Notes: generated by a model not told the origin, from the sequence alone. DNA of 64,000 bases from Chitinophagaceae bacterium (GCA_024643655.1 JAHEMM010000002.1:1-64000); one strand, 5' to 3'; positions 8,929-17,604 are shown, numbered from the stretch's first letter. A program made the numbers and translations.

Positions 8929-9309
8929 ATGAAGATATTTGTTGCCGGTTTACCTTATGATATGGACGATGCTGAACTCGAAGAGTTTTTTGAAAAATTT
9001 GGAACCGTTGCTTCGGTAAAAGTTGCTATGGACAGAGAAACCGGAAAAAGTAAAGGCTTTGGGTTTGTTGATATGCCAAACGATGAAGAAGCAAAAGAAG
9101 CCATTGAAGGTTTGAATGACATTTCTCTTGGCAAAAAACCATTAGTGGTAAAACAAGCTGAAGAAAAGCCAGGCGGCGGTAGTGGCGGTAGTGGCGGTGG
9201 ATATAAAGGTGGAAACAGAGGCGGAGGACATGGTGGCAACCGCGGTGGCGGAGGATACAATGGTGGTGGATATGGGAATAGAGACAACCGTGATAGAAAC
9301 AGATACTAA
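8929..9309 (+). CDS. RNA-binding protein, single RRM with glycine-rich tail
   Basis: This 126-residue protein has one RNA recognition motif covering residues 1-80. RNP2 is 'KIFVAGL' (2-8) and RNP1 'KGFGFVDM' (42-49), with the aromatic residues that stack on RNA bases. The tail (about 85-126) is rich in Gly, Asn and Arg, as in cyanobacterial and Bacteroidota cold-responsive RRM proteins and plant GRPs. The likely role is binding of single-stranded RNA or mRNA, perhaps on cold shock (inference from the family). The tail makes a long Pro-rich shadow ORF on the other strand. A terminator follows. The gene is monocistronic and divergent from the thiolase. Confidence 0.93.
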   Translation: MKIFVAGLPYDMDDAELEEFFEKFGTVASVKVAMDRETGKSKGFGFVDMPNDEEAKEAIEGLNDISLGKKPLVVKQAEEKPGGGSGGSGGGYKGGNRGGGHGGNRGGGGYNGGGYGNRDNRDRNRY

Positions 9310-9339
9310 ACTAAACTTAAATTTATTTATATTGTAATT

Positions 9340-9366
9340 AGCTATCCTTATTAGATAGCTTTTTTA
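9340..9366 (+). terminator. Rho-independent terminator after the RRM gene
   Basis: Seven-bp stem AGCTATC / GATAGCT with a 7-nt loop, directly followed by TTTTTT, 30 bases after the RRM stop. Confidence 0.8.
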
Positions 9367-9464
9367 TTGCCAATTAAAAAAATACTATCAGGTTATTTTC
9401 ACTTACAAAAAAACAAAAGGAATGTTTGGATTGAAAAGAATTCCTTATCTTAAAGAAAAAAATA

Positions 9465-9722
9465 ATGCCAAGATCAAGTCATCGTAAGAAACATAAAACA
9501 CATGTTCAACAATTTAAAAAAGACCATGGTCATGCAGCCAGTTCTATAAGACGTAGTAGTAGTTTTCCTGTTTTCACAATTATTGGAGGTTTGCTAGGCG
9601 CTATTGTTGGTTATATAGCTACGAATGGTGAATTACTATGGGTAGGTGTCGGACTTGCTATTGGAGCACTTGCAGGCTATCTGATAGGCAGAAAAGTCGA
9701 TGCTGATAATGCAAAAAAATAA
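9465..9722 (+). CDS. Small membrane protein with a glycine-zipper segment
   Basis: An 85-residue protein with a strongly basic N-terminus ('PRSSHRKKHKTH'). Two hydrophobic segments follow (about 36-53 and 58-75) with glycine-zipper spacing: 'IIGGLLGAIVGYIA' and 'GVGLAIGALAGYLIGRKVD'. This pattern suggests a tightly packed helical hairpin in the inner membrane. It has no recognised domain and stands alone. The start is the first ATG after an A-rich leader. Function unknown. Confidence 0.7.
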   Translation: MPRSSHRKKHKTHVQQFKKDHGHAASSIRRSSSFPVFTIIGGLLGAIVGYIATNGELLWVGVGLAIGALAGYLIGRKVDADNAKK

Positions 9723-9937
9723 TTTTACATTTTTCTACCTGAATTTTCTAAAAAATGCAACTGCATTTATAGAAGTTTTGTTTCGGCCAGAAAATTGATT
9801 TTCAAGCTCCCAATTTTGAGACTGCTTTTTTTCTGACTTTTACAACTCAACTAATTTGAAATAATAAGGTCATATAGTTCTGCCTTTCAATAAATAAATT
9901 TCATTTTCATAAAATGTATATAACTGAACTTTAAAAT

Positions 9938-10591
9938 ATGCACATGAAAAGCAGGACTATTTCGCTAACTTTTATTTTATGTTTCGTAATTAATTCAAAT
10001 TGCATATCCCAAAATAATAATTATGTGGCTGGCTATTTCTTAAATCAAAAAGGCGACACAATTAAAGGATATTTTTTAGCAGAAAAGAACAACCAACTAG
10101 CTGATTTGAAATTTAAAAAAAATATAAAAGAAAGCAGCTTTTTGAATATTTCATTTGATACATGTCAGGCTGTCTCTTTTGAAGGTTTTTCTTATCTCAA
10201 TTGGTATGGTAAACGAAGTATGACTTACATTAGTAATTCTGATTTAATGATTGTTAATCAAGATAGCATCAAAACAGAAATGATTCCATTAAAATTAATA
10301 TACAACGGAAAGCATTTGTCACTATATTATTATAGTGATGTAACAGATCATTTTTTCATGGGTGTAGATGGCGTAATTGAAGAGTTAGCTATTTATTATA
10401 GATATAGTACTGATTGGGAGAAGCGACGATATACGATCAATCCCCCGACCTACTTTATTAGTCCAAATTACAGGTATCAAATATTAAAAGCGATAGCTAA
10501 TACACTTTCTAAAAAGAAAAAGTATCTCATAGAAAATTGCAAATTTAATATCGTTGATTTGAAAAATCTATTCAAAAAAATTGACGATTAG
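9938..10591 (+). CDS. Secreted protein of unknown function
   Basis: This 217-residue protein has a signal peptide (MKSRTISLTFILCFVINSNCISQ). A second Met two codons in, at 9944, is an equally good start. The mature part begins 'YVAGYFLNQKGDTIKGYFL', a strand-turn-strand pattern common at the start of secreted Bacteroidota proteins of unknown function. No enzyme motif is visible, and the Lys-rich C-terminus is probably helical. The gene has its own weak terminator and no same-strand partner. Function unknown. Confidence 0.72.
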   Translation: MHMKSRTISLTFILCFVINSNCISQNNNYVAGYFLNQKGDTIKGYFLAEKNNQLADLKFKKNIKESSFLNISFDTCQAVSFEGFSYLNWYGKRSMTYISNSDLMIVNQDSIKTEMIPLKLIYNGKHLSLYYYSDVTDHFFMGVDGVIEELAIYYRYSTDWEKRRYTINPPTYFISPNYRYQILKAIANTLSKKKKYLIENCKFNIVDLKNLFKKIDD

Positions 10592-10616
10592 TTAGTTGCT
10601 GTTGATAAAGTTTAAA

Positions 10617-10641
10617 GTTGGCAGCCAACATTTATTTTTTT
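10617..10641 (+). terminator. Probable weak terminator
   Basis: A short GTTGG-CAG-CCAAC hairpin is followed by a T-rich stretch (TTTATTTTTTT), 25 bases after the stop of the secreted-protein gene. Confidence 0.5.
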
Positions 10642-10739
10642 AGCCTTATTACTTTTTAGCCAGTTCTGAAGTTGAAAAAAATACTTTTGTAAGGTTTGAC
10701 GTTGAATTCGCATTAGTTCACGCAAAGCCCTATTAAATG

Positions 10740-11471
10740 CTAAGGGCAGTTTTTCTTTTTTCTTTGCCACCATTTTTTCTTTTTAACGATAACAACTTCC
10801 CCTATGAGTACTTGTGTGGATGGCATACTTTTGACTTCGATATTAATTGGTAAATCATTCTTGTTAATCTGAATTTCAATTTTTTCGTATCCAATTGATG
10901 ATACTTCCAAATAAAAAATTTTTGTAATTAAACTATCTGGAAGGGAAAGTTCAAATTTTCCATTTATGTCTGTCGGAGTTCCTTTTTTAGTTCCTTTAAT
11001 AATAATTGATGCAAATGGTATAGGCTCTTTTGTCTTTGAGTCAATTACAATCCCTTTAACAGCTTTATGCAAGGTGTCTTTTATTTGTCTGGAATTTATT
11101 TCTCTTAGTTTTAAATATGAGTTGTCTACCAAAGAAATGATGTCTTGATACAAAGGTTTATTATCTGTCGCTAATAAATTTTTACTAGCGCCTAATAACA
11201 AGATTCCAACAAGTATTTTATAAAGCCGTGAGTTGTTTGCTGGTTGGTATAATTTTATTGTTCGATTGAGCTGTTCTTTTGTTAATCGTCCGCACAATTT
11301 GCCTGAATTTTGTTCTATAATTTGGAAAATTTCATTGTCAACTAAATTAGTAAAGTCTATTACATTCTTAGAGCAATGTGAACAAAATTTGCCAGTATTT
11401 GACTTGGTCATTGATGTCCATTCTTGTTGACAAGGTTTCTCGATTTCCAATATGTAACTTTTCCTGTCCAT
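10740..11471 (-). CDS. Membrane protein with N-terminal Cys-pair motif and carboxypeptidase-regulatory-like domain
   Basis: This 243-residue protein has three parts. Residues 1-75 hold Cys motifs ('KPCQQEW', 'KFCSHCSKNVIDFTNL', 'KLCGRL') that I know from a Bacteroidota family often ending in TonB-like or carboxypeptidase-regulatory domains. A hydrophobic segment follows near 83-100 ('LYKILVGILLLGASKNLL'). The C-terminal domain (about 135-225) is a carboxypeptidase D regulatory-like beta sandwich: 'KGIVIDSKTKEPIPFASIIIKGTKKGTPTDINGKFEL'. The tail is basic. The Cys cluster may bind zinc on the cytoplasmic side (inference). It is transcribed alone. Role unknown; a cell-envelope function is likely. 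Confidence 0.75.
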   Translation of the reverse strand: MDRKSYILEIEKPCQQEWTSMTKSNTGKFCSHCSKNVIDFTNLVDNEIFQIIEQNSGKLCGRLTKEQLNRTIKLYQPANNSRLYKILVGILLLGASKNLLATDNKPLYQDIISLVDNSYLKLREINSRQIKDTLHKAVKGIVIDSKTKEPIPFASIIIKGTKKGTPTDINGKFELSLPDSLITKIFYLEVSSIGYEKIEIQINKNDLPINIEVKSMPSTQVLIGEVVIVKKKKWWQRKKKNCP

Positions 11472-11589
11472 AAAGTTGCCTCTATAGCATAAATATATAC
11501 AGTTATATCAGGATTTTAAAATCGAATAAGCATTAAAAACCAACAAATAAATCTTACACTTTTAAATGGCAAGGCATAATTACAAAATC

Positions 11590-11790
11590 CTTAACTGTAT
11601 TTCTCATTGCCGAATAAAGTACAGAAATCCCGTTAAATATCGGGATGCTGTATTTTGCCGAATAGTATTTATGCAGTACAAGAGTGCTACGCAAGGGACG
11701 ATCCTTGAAATACTACAGCTGGGCTACAAAAAAAAATCAGCGAATAAATTGAGCAAACACATCTTCGGCGAAGCTAAGCAGTACAAGTGT
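11590..11790. other. Non-coding, internally repetitive region with nested hairpins
   Basis: The 407-base gap between 11471 and 11879 has no convincing gene. It contains an extended hairpin (TACAG..ATCCCG / CGGGAT..CTGTA, 11620-11652). An 8-bp stem TAGTATTT/AAATACTA (11663-11670 with 11708-11715) encloses the hairpin CAAGG/CCTTG (11692-11707). TGCCGAATA occurs twice (from 11608 and from 11656), and GCAGTACAAG occurs twice (from 11673 and from 11778). The overlapping 90-aa ORF (11566-11838) matches nothing I recognise. It could be a structured RNA, a leader for the GMC cluster, or a remnant of a small palindromic mobile element. Confidence 0.4.
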
Positions 11791-11878
11791 GTAGAAATAA
11801 ATCTCTTCTTTTTCGAATACCCGATTGCAAATCTGTAAATTGTTGCTTTGTAATCATTATTAAAACATTGTTTGCCAT

Positions 11879-13627
11879 ATGGGAGATTTTCAAGTTAAGA
11901 AACAAACAAAGAAATACGATGTAATTATTGTGGGCTCAGGTGCTGGTGGCGGCATGAGTGCTTATATGCTGGCCAAGGCTGGTTTGAAAGTTTGTCTGTT
12001 GGAAGCTGGTTATTTGTATGACCCGCAGAAGAATGTAACGCAAATGAAAAATCCATGGGAATCGCCACGGCGTGGAGCCAGTACTAAGATTCGCCCTTTT
12101 GGGGATTTTGATGCCTGCTATGGTGGTTGGTCGTTAGAAGGAGAACCCTATACAAAAGAAGATGGAACAGATTGGGCATGGTGGCGGGCAAGAATGCTGG
12201 GTGGACGGACGAACCATTGGGGAAGGATTTCGCTTCGCTTTGGTCCGAAAGATTTTAAAAGAAGAAGTATTGACGGCCTTGGGGAAGACTGGCCGATAGG
12301 CTATGATGATATAAAACCATACTACGACAGAGTAGATAAAATGATTGGTGTCTTTGGCACCAATGAAGGGCTTGAAAATGACCCCGATGGTTTTTTTCTG
12401 AAACCACCAAAGCCCAGATTGCATGAATTGTTTATTAAAAATGCAGCTACACAAGCAGGAGTTAAAGTGATTCCATCCCGGCTTTCGATACTTACAGAAA
12501 AAATAGAGAATGATGCAGGCCGGGGCACCTGTTTTTTCTGCGGACAGTGTAACCGTAACTGTAGTATGGCAAAAGCCGACTTCTCCTCTCCCAACGTTTT
12601 GATCTATCCTGCATTGAAAACGGGTAACATTGATATGATCACTAATGCAATGGCAAGAGAAGTACTGACGAATAAAGATGGACTGGCAACAGGTGTGTCG
12701 TACATAAGTAAAGATGATATGATGGAATATCAGGTAGAAGCCAAAGTGGTGATACTGGCTGCCAGTGCATGTGAGAGTGCAAGAATTTTATTGAATTCAA
12801 AATCAGAACGACACCCGAACGGATTGGCGAATAACAGTAATGTGGTGGGAAAATATTTACATGATTCTACAGGAGCTGCATTAGGTGGGCTGTTACCACA
12901 ATTATTCGATAGAAAAAGATATAATGAAGATGGTGTGGGTGGTATGCATATTTATTCGCCCTGGTGGCTGGATAATAAGAAACTGGATTTTCCGAGAGGT
13001 TATCATGTAGAATATTGGGGTGGTATGAGCCAGCCATCATATGGATTTAATTGGGGAATAGAAAACCTGAATGGGAAATATGTTGTGAATGGCACACAGA
13101 AAGAAGGCGGCGGTTATGGTAAATCGCTCAAAGAAGACCATCGCTACTTTTATGGTTGCGGTGTAGGTATGGCCGGCCGTGGCGAAGCTATAGCATTGGA
13201 AAGCAATTATTGTGAGATCGATAAAAACACGGTTGATAAATTTGGTATCCCTGTATTAAAGTTTAATGTAAAATGGAGTGAGCATGAAATAAAACAGGCT
13301 AAACACATGAAGGAAACCTTTAAAGAAGTGATGCATAATATGGGTGCCGTAATAACCTGGGGTGGTGATGATGATGAAAAAAATCAATGGGGCTTAGCTA
13401 AACCAGGAGAAATAATTCATGAAGCCGGAACAGTGCGAATGGGTAACGATGCTAAGAAATCTGCTTTGAACAAATGGAGCCAGGCGCATGATTGTAAGAA
13501 TTTGTTTTGTGTAGATGGAGGGCAATTTGTAAGTCAGGCTGATAAAAATATTACCTGGACTATCCTGGCTTTGAGTATGCGGGCCAGTGAATATATTATA
13601 GATGAAATGAAGAAACAAAATTTATAA
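11879..13627 (+). CDS. GMC family oxidoreductase (FAD-dependent) with Cys cluster
   Basis: A 582-residue flavoprotein of the glucose-methanol-choline family, which oxidises alcohols or sugars. The FAD-binding Rossmann motif is 'DVIIVGSGAGGGMSAYMLAKAGLKVCLLEAG' (14-44). The C-terminal GMC domain contains 'HEAGTVRMGND' near 514 and 'DGGQFVSQADKNITWTILALSMRASEYI' at the end. A cysteine-rich 'CFFCGQCNRNC' near 218-228 could hold an iron-sulfur centre or zinc, as in some bacterial membrane-linked GMC dehydrogenases. No signal peptide is visible, so export would depend on the Tat-type partner encoded 33 bases downstream. The natural substrate is unknown. It is the first gene of a three-gene cluster. 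Confidence 0.93.
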   Translation: MGDFQVKKQTKKYDVIIVGSGAGGGMSAYMLAKAGLKVCLLEAGYLYDPQKNVTQMKNPWESPRRGASTKIRPFGDFDACYGGWSLEGEPYTKEDGTDWAWWRARMLGGRTNHWGRISLRFGPKDFKRRSIDGLGEDWPIGYDDIKPYYDRVDKMIGVFGTNEGLENDPDGFFLKPPKPRLHELFIKNAATQAGVKVIPSRLSILTEKIENDAGRGTCFFCGQCNRNCSMAKADFSSPNVLIYPALKTGNIDMITNAMAREVLTNKDGLATGVSYISKDDMMEYQVEAKVVILAASACESARILLNSKSERHPNGLANNSNVVGKYLHDSTGAALGGLLPQLFDRKRYNEDGVGGMHIYSPWWLDNKKLDFPRGYHVEYWGGMSQPSYGFNWGIENLNGKYVVNGTQKEGGGYGKSLKEDHRYFYGCGVGMAGRGEAIALESNYCEIDKNTVDKFGIPVLKFNVKWSEHEIKQAKHMKETFKEVMHNMGAVITWGGDDDEKNQWGLAKPGEIIHEAGTVRMGNDAKKSALNKWSQAHDCKNLFCVDGGQFVSQADKNITWTILALSMRASEYIIDEMKKQNL

Positions 13628-13660
13628 ATAACAACATTGTAATAACAATAAATCTTCGAT

Positions 13661-14323
13661 ATGGATAGACGTAAATCGTTAAAACTAATTGTAACCGGTG
13701 CAGTGGCTGCACCAGCGGTATTGACAGGTTGTAAAACGAATGATAAGAAAACAGAAGCTGCAGCTGATGACCCAAAGTTTACACTTGATCGCAACCCTGA
13801 TGAACTGAAGTATGAAAAAAAATTGTTGGCGGAAGAGAAGTTCTTTACCGAACATGAAATGGCAACGATAACAATACTTGCAGATATTATTATACCGAAA
13901 GATGAAATAAGTGGCAGTGCATCAGATGCAAAAGTTCCTGAATTTATTGAGTTCATTGTCCACGATATGCCAAACCATCAGGTTCCCATGAAAGGAGGGC
14001 TTCGTTGGTTGGATATGTATTGTTTAAAAACGTATGAACAATCATTTGTGGATTGTACCAATTTGCAGCAAATAGAACTGATTGATCAGATCGCTTATCC
14101 CAAAAAAGCAAAACCAGCAATGAGCCAGGGAGTAAAATTCTTTAGTCTGATGAGGGATTTAACTGCCAGTGGTTTTTATACTTCTGCAATTGGTGTAAAA
14201 GATATTGGCTATGCAGGCAACACTCCCACACAATGGAATGGTGTTCCGGAAGAAGTATTACAACAATATAAACTGGCTTACACTGAAAAAGAATTAAATG
14301 AATGTGTGAGTTTTAATAAATAA
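13661..14323 (+). CDS. Gluconate 2-dehydrogenase subunit 3 family protein
   Basis: A 220-residue small-subunit homologue that typically partners a GMC-type flavin subunit and helps its export and electron transfer. The N-terminus 'MDRRKSLKLIVTGAVAAPAVLTGC' combines a twin-arginine motif with a lipobox (Cys24), so the complex is probably folded in the cytoplasm, exported by Tat and lipid-anchored (inference). The family region runs from about 60 ('EKFFTEHEMATITILADIIIPKDE') to 215. It lies 33 bases after the GMC gene and 36 bases before the isoprenoid-synthase-like gene. No cytochrome c subunit is encoded next to it, so the electron acceptor is not clear. Confidence 0.9.
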   Translation: MDRRKSLKLIVTGAVAAPAVLTGCKTNDKKTEAAADDPKFTLDRNPDELKYEKKLLAEEKFFTEHEMATITILADIIIPKDEISGSASDAKVPEFIEFIVHDMPNHQVPMKGGLRWLDMYCLKTYEQSFVDCTNLQQIELIDQIAYPKKAKPAMSQGVKFFSLMRDLTASGFYTSAIGVKDIGYAGNTPTQWNGVPEEVLQQYKLAYTEKELNECVSFNK

Positions 14324-14359
14324 CTATTACGAACATCATCAACCAAACTACAAAACACT

Positions 14360-15358
14360 GTGACAATATTTGCTGCTGGAAAAACAATTGGGTCCTTATA
14401 CAGCAGTGTTAAAAGACAGCATAGCTTTATCAATAAAGAACTCGGGAACATCTTAGCAAATGCGCAAGCTACAAATGACGGCAGTTTAGAAGCATCCGAC
14501 TTTAAAAAAATAACCAATTATTACGGCTTGGCCGTACCTGCTATACTAGGCGATGCTATCTGCGCATTACGAGGTTTTAAAATGAGCTATAAGGAAAGAC
14601 TTGCACTTACTTATCAAGGAGCTATGACTGGATTATTTGACGATTTTTTTGATAAATATGATATGAGTGATGAAAAAGTGATGACTTTTATGGAACACCC
14701 TGAAGAATTAGAAGGAGACAACTCTGCTGAAAAACTTTTCCTGTTCTTTTATAAAAATGCATTGGCTAATGCACACAACCCTTCATTGGTTTTACAATAC
14801 CTCCGTGAAGTATATAAAGCTCAGGTAGAAAGTAAAAAACAGGCAACGACAGGATTAACCAAAGAAGAGATTCTTGACATTACTATACGAAAAGGAGGAG
14901 TTTCTGTTTTGTTTTATAGAGCAGCTTTATGTCATCCATTTGTAGCTAATGAAGAAACTGCATTACATCAAATGGGAGGATTAATGCAATTCGGTAATGA
15001 TGTGTTTGATATTTATAAAGATAATAACGCAGGTATCCATACACTCGTTACAACAATGCAAAATACAGACAGTGTAAGAAAATTATTTACTGCAGAACTA
15101 AATAAAAGCATTGCGTTAACAAATTCACTGTCATACCCATTAAAAAACAAAAAAAAATCTCTGCAATTGGTAATAATGAGTCTTTGTAGCAGATGTTATG
15201 TATTCTTTGACCAATTGGAAGAAAATGAAAAATCGACTAATAATATTTTTACAATTGAGAAATATTCCAGAAAGCAGCTTGTTTGCGATATGGATTTATT
15301 GATTAATAAATGGAAAACAATACGCTATTTTATTAAGCAGAAATATCACATTTATTAG
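14360..15358 (+). CDS. Class I isoprenoid-synthase-like protein
   Basis: This 332-residue, all-helical protein carries the two aspartate motifs of class I terpenoid/prenyl enzymes, which bind the Mg-diphosphate of an isoprenyl substrate. The first is 'DDFFD' at 94-98. The second, 'NDVFDIYKD' at 213-221, fits NDxxDxxxD and replaces the usual NSE/DTE triad with Asp. The spacing of about 120 residues suits a class I fold. It matches what I recall being annotated in Bacteroidota as 'class 1 isoprenoid biosynthesis enzyme', of unknown product. Translation starts at GTG; the frame is closed upstream by the stop of the preceding gene. It is the third gene of the GMC cluster, ending at a bidirectional terminator. 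No signal peptide is seen, so it should be cytoplasmic. Confidence 0.8.
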   Translation: MTIFAAGKTIGSLYSSVKRQHSFINKELGNILANAQATNDGSLEASDFKKITNYYGLAVPAILGDAICALRGFKMSYKERLALTYQGAMTGLFDDFFDKYDMSDEKVMTFMEHPEELEGDNSAEKLFLFFYKNALANAHNPSLVLQYLREVYKAQVESKKQATTGLTKEEILDITIRKGGVSVLFYRAALCHPFVANEETALHQMGGLMQFGNDVFDIYKDNNAGIHTLVTTMQNTDSVRKLFTAELNKSIALTNSLSYPLKNKKKSLQLVIMSLCSRCYVFFDQLEENEKSTNNIFTIEKYSRKQLVCDMDLLINKWKTIRYFIKQKYHIY

Positions 15359-15416
15359 CCAGTTGAAATGATAAGATATCTTCTATTGCTATTAAGTGTT
15401 ATTGTTAAAGAATATA

Positions 15417-15447
15417 AAAAAAGGCTACTTAGTATGTAGCCTTTTTT
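15417..15447. terminator. Bidirectional terminator
   Basis: Perfect 12-bp stem AAAAAAGGCTAC / GTAGCCTTTTTT with a 7-nt loop, between the convergent isoprenoid-synthase-like and EF-G-like genes. It has a T-run on both strands. Confidence 0.9.
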
Positions 15448-15468
15448 ATTAAATGATAACATTAGTTA

Positions 15469-17604
15469 TTATGCAAATTCTTCTTTTTCAGTTCTACTAT
15501 ATTCATCAATCAGCTTACGCTGAAGTTCATATGGAACTGCTTCATAAGATTGAAACTCCATTTTAAACTTTGCTTTTCCTTGTGTGATGGAACGTATTGA
15601 GGATGAATAGCCTTCCATTTCTGCCAATGGTACTTTTGCTATTATTTTCTGAAAGTGACCTTCACTATCAATACCCTCTACAATTGCACGACGACTTTGC
15701 AAGTCGCCCATAACAGAACCGGTAAGATCATCAGGACATAGTACTTCAACATGATAAATCGGCTCAAGAATCTGAGGATCTGCCTGTTGAAACGCCTGGC
15801 GGAATGCTTGTAAGCCAGCAATCTTAAATGAAATATCATTACTATCTACCGGATGCATTTTACCATCATACACACAAACTCTAATATCTCTTGCATAAGA
15901 ACCTGTCAACGGGCCGTTATGCATTTTCTCCATTACTCCTTTTAAAATCGAAGGAAGAAATCTTGTATCGATAGCACCACCAACAATACAATTATAAAAT
16001 ACAAGTTTGCCGCCCCAATCTAGTTCATGAATATCTCTGGCTCTTACATTCAAATCATTTGGTTCCGGCATACCCTCATACCAGGGCTCAATTCTCATGT
16101 ACACTTCGCCAAACTGCCCGGCACCACCGCTTTGTTTTTTATGTCTATAATTTGCATCCGCCATTTTACGAATCGTTTCCCGATATGCAATTTTGGGTTT
16201 TACAAATTTTACATCCAATCGATGCTGATGTTCAATTTTCCATTTGGCAACAGCCAAATGCATATCACCCTGACAATGGATTAGTGTTTGTTTTAATTCT
16301 GATGATACTTCTACTATTAATGTTGGATCTTCTTCTCTTAGCTGATGTAATGCAATAGAAAGTTTTTCTTCCTCCCCTTTCTTTAACGACTCAATAGCTA
16401 CCGTCATATTATAAGAAGGGAATTCAATCGGAGGAAGCTCATAGTTTTTCCCTTTTGAATGCAAAGTGTTATTTACATGTGTATTTTTTAATTTTAATGT
16501 GGCGCCAATATCTCCTGCTACCAATTCATGTATTGTAGTTCTTTTATTACCTTCTACCAGAAAAAGTTGGTTTATCTTTTCAGATACACCAGTACTCTCA
16601 TTTTCCAACTCCATTCCTACTTTTACTGTACCAGAATAAACTTTAAAGAAAGACATTTCACCTACATGTGCTTCTGAAATGGTTTTATAAATAAAAATAC
16701 ATGTGGGTCCGTTTGCATCACAAGTTAATTTATCGCCATTCTTTGTAATTTGAGGAGGCATCTCATTAGCACTCGGGCATACATTATCAATGAAGCCCAT
16801 TAATCTTCCACTTCCCATGTTTCTTTCTGCAGACAAGCAGAATAATGGAAAAAGATCATGGTTGATCATGGCTTTTTTTAGTCCGGTTTTCATTTCATCT
16901 TCATCCAACTCACCTTTATCAAAATACTTTTCCATTAAAGTTTCATCATTACTGGCAATAGCTTCAATCAATTGCTTATGTAATTCATTTGCTTTTTCTT
17001 TTTCATTATCCGGTATAGGAAGTTTTTCAGGTTTGCCTCCTCCATCTTTGAATTGATACATTGTCATTCGCAACACATCAATAATTTCGTGAAACCCAAC
17101 TCCAGTTTGATTTGGATACTGAACTACAACAATTTTATTTCCAAAATGTGCTTTTGCTTCGCTTACCGTTTTGTCAAAATCAGCGCTATCTTGATCAAGT
17201 TTGTTTACAGCAAAGATCATCGGTGTTTTAAACTTTTCTGTATAATCCCAAATGATATCAGCACCAACTTCTACACCCATTTCAGCATTCAATAACATTA
17301 CTCCAGTATCAGCTACTTTTAATGCTGAGATTACTTCCCCTTTAAAATCATCATACCCAGGCGTATCAAGTATATTTATTTTATATCCCCGCCATTTTGT
17401 ATGTAATAATTTACTGAAAATGGAATTACCTCGTTCTTGTTCTAATTCGTGGTAATCACCCGTTGTGTTTTTTTCCTGAATACTGCCTCGTCGGGAAATT
17501 AATCCGGCTTCGAAAAGCATGCATTCGGATAAAGTTGTTTTGCCGACACCTGCATGTCCAAGCAAAACAATATTTTTTACATGTGAAGTATCAAAATCTG
17601 GCAT
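15469..17604 (-). CDS. Elongation factor G-like GTPase (paralogue)
   Basis: A 711-residue translational GTPase with full EF-G layout. G1 is 'GHAGVGKTT' (16-24), G3 'DTPGYDDF' (80-87) and G4 'NKLD' (134-137). Domains II-V follow, including 'GGAGQFGEVYMRIEP' of domain IV and 'LCPDDLTGSVMGDLQSRRA' of domain V. Two switch regions differ from canonical EF-G: the 'RGITI' segment reads 'RGNSI' (58-62), and the catalytic His of 'DTPGH' is Tyr84. This suggests an EF-G2-type paralogue with altered GTP hydrolysis or a special role rather than the housekeeping factor. No rpsL, rpsG or tuf gene is nearby. It is transcribed alone. Confidence 0.9.
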   Translation of the reverse strand: MPDFDTSHVKNIVLLGHAGVGKTTLSECMLFEAGLISRRGSIQEKNTTGDYHELEQERGNSIFSKLLHTKWRGYKINILDTPGYDDFKGEVISALKVADTGVMLLNAEMGVEVGADIIWDYTEKFKTPMIFAVNKLDQDSADFDKTVSEAKAHFGNKIVVVQYPNQTGVGFHEIIDVLRMTMYQFKDGGGKPEKLPIPDNEKEKANELHKQLIEAIASNDETLMEKYFDKGELDEDEMKTGLKKAMINHDLFPLFCLSAERNMGSGRLMGFIDNVCPSANEMPPQITKNGDKLTCDANGPTCIFIYKTISEAHVGEMSFFKVYSGTVKVGMELENESTGVSEKINQLFLVEGNKRTTIHELVAGDIGATLKLKNTHVNNTLHSKGKNYELPPIEFPSYNMTVAIESLKKGEEEKLSIALHQLREEDPTLIVEVSSELKQTLIHCQGDMHLAVAKWKIEHQHRLDVKFVKPKIAYRETIRKMADANYRHKKQSGGAGQFGEVYMRIEPWYEGMPEPNDLNVRARDIHELDWGGKLVFYNCIVGGAIDTRFLPSILKGVMEKMHNGPLTGSYARDIRVCVYDGKMHPVDSNDISFKIAGLQAFRQAFQQADPQILEPIYHVEVLCPDDLTGSVMGDLQSRRAIVEGIDSEGHFQKIIAKVPLAEMEGYSSSIRSITQGKAKFKMEFQSYEAVPYELQRKLIDEYSRTEKEEFA

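Noticed and set aside
8955-9287. 110-aa minus-strand Pro-rich ORF
   Set aside because: Shadow of the Gly-rich tail of the RRM gene.
11566-11838. 90-aa plus-strand ORF
   Set aside because: It covers the hairpin- and repeat-rich element, has no recognisable protein pattern and its codons do not look selected; better explained as non-coding.
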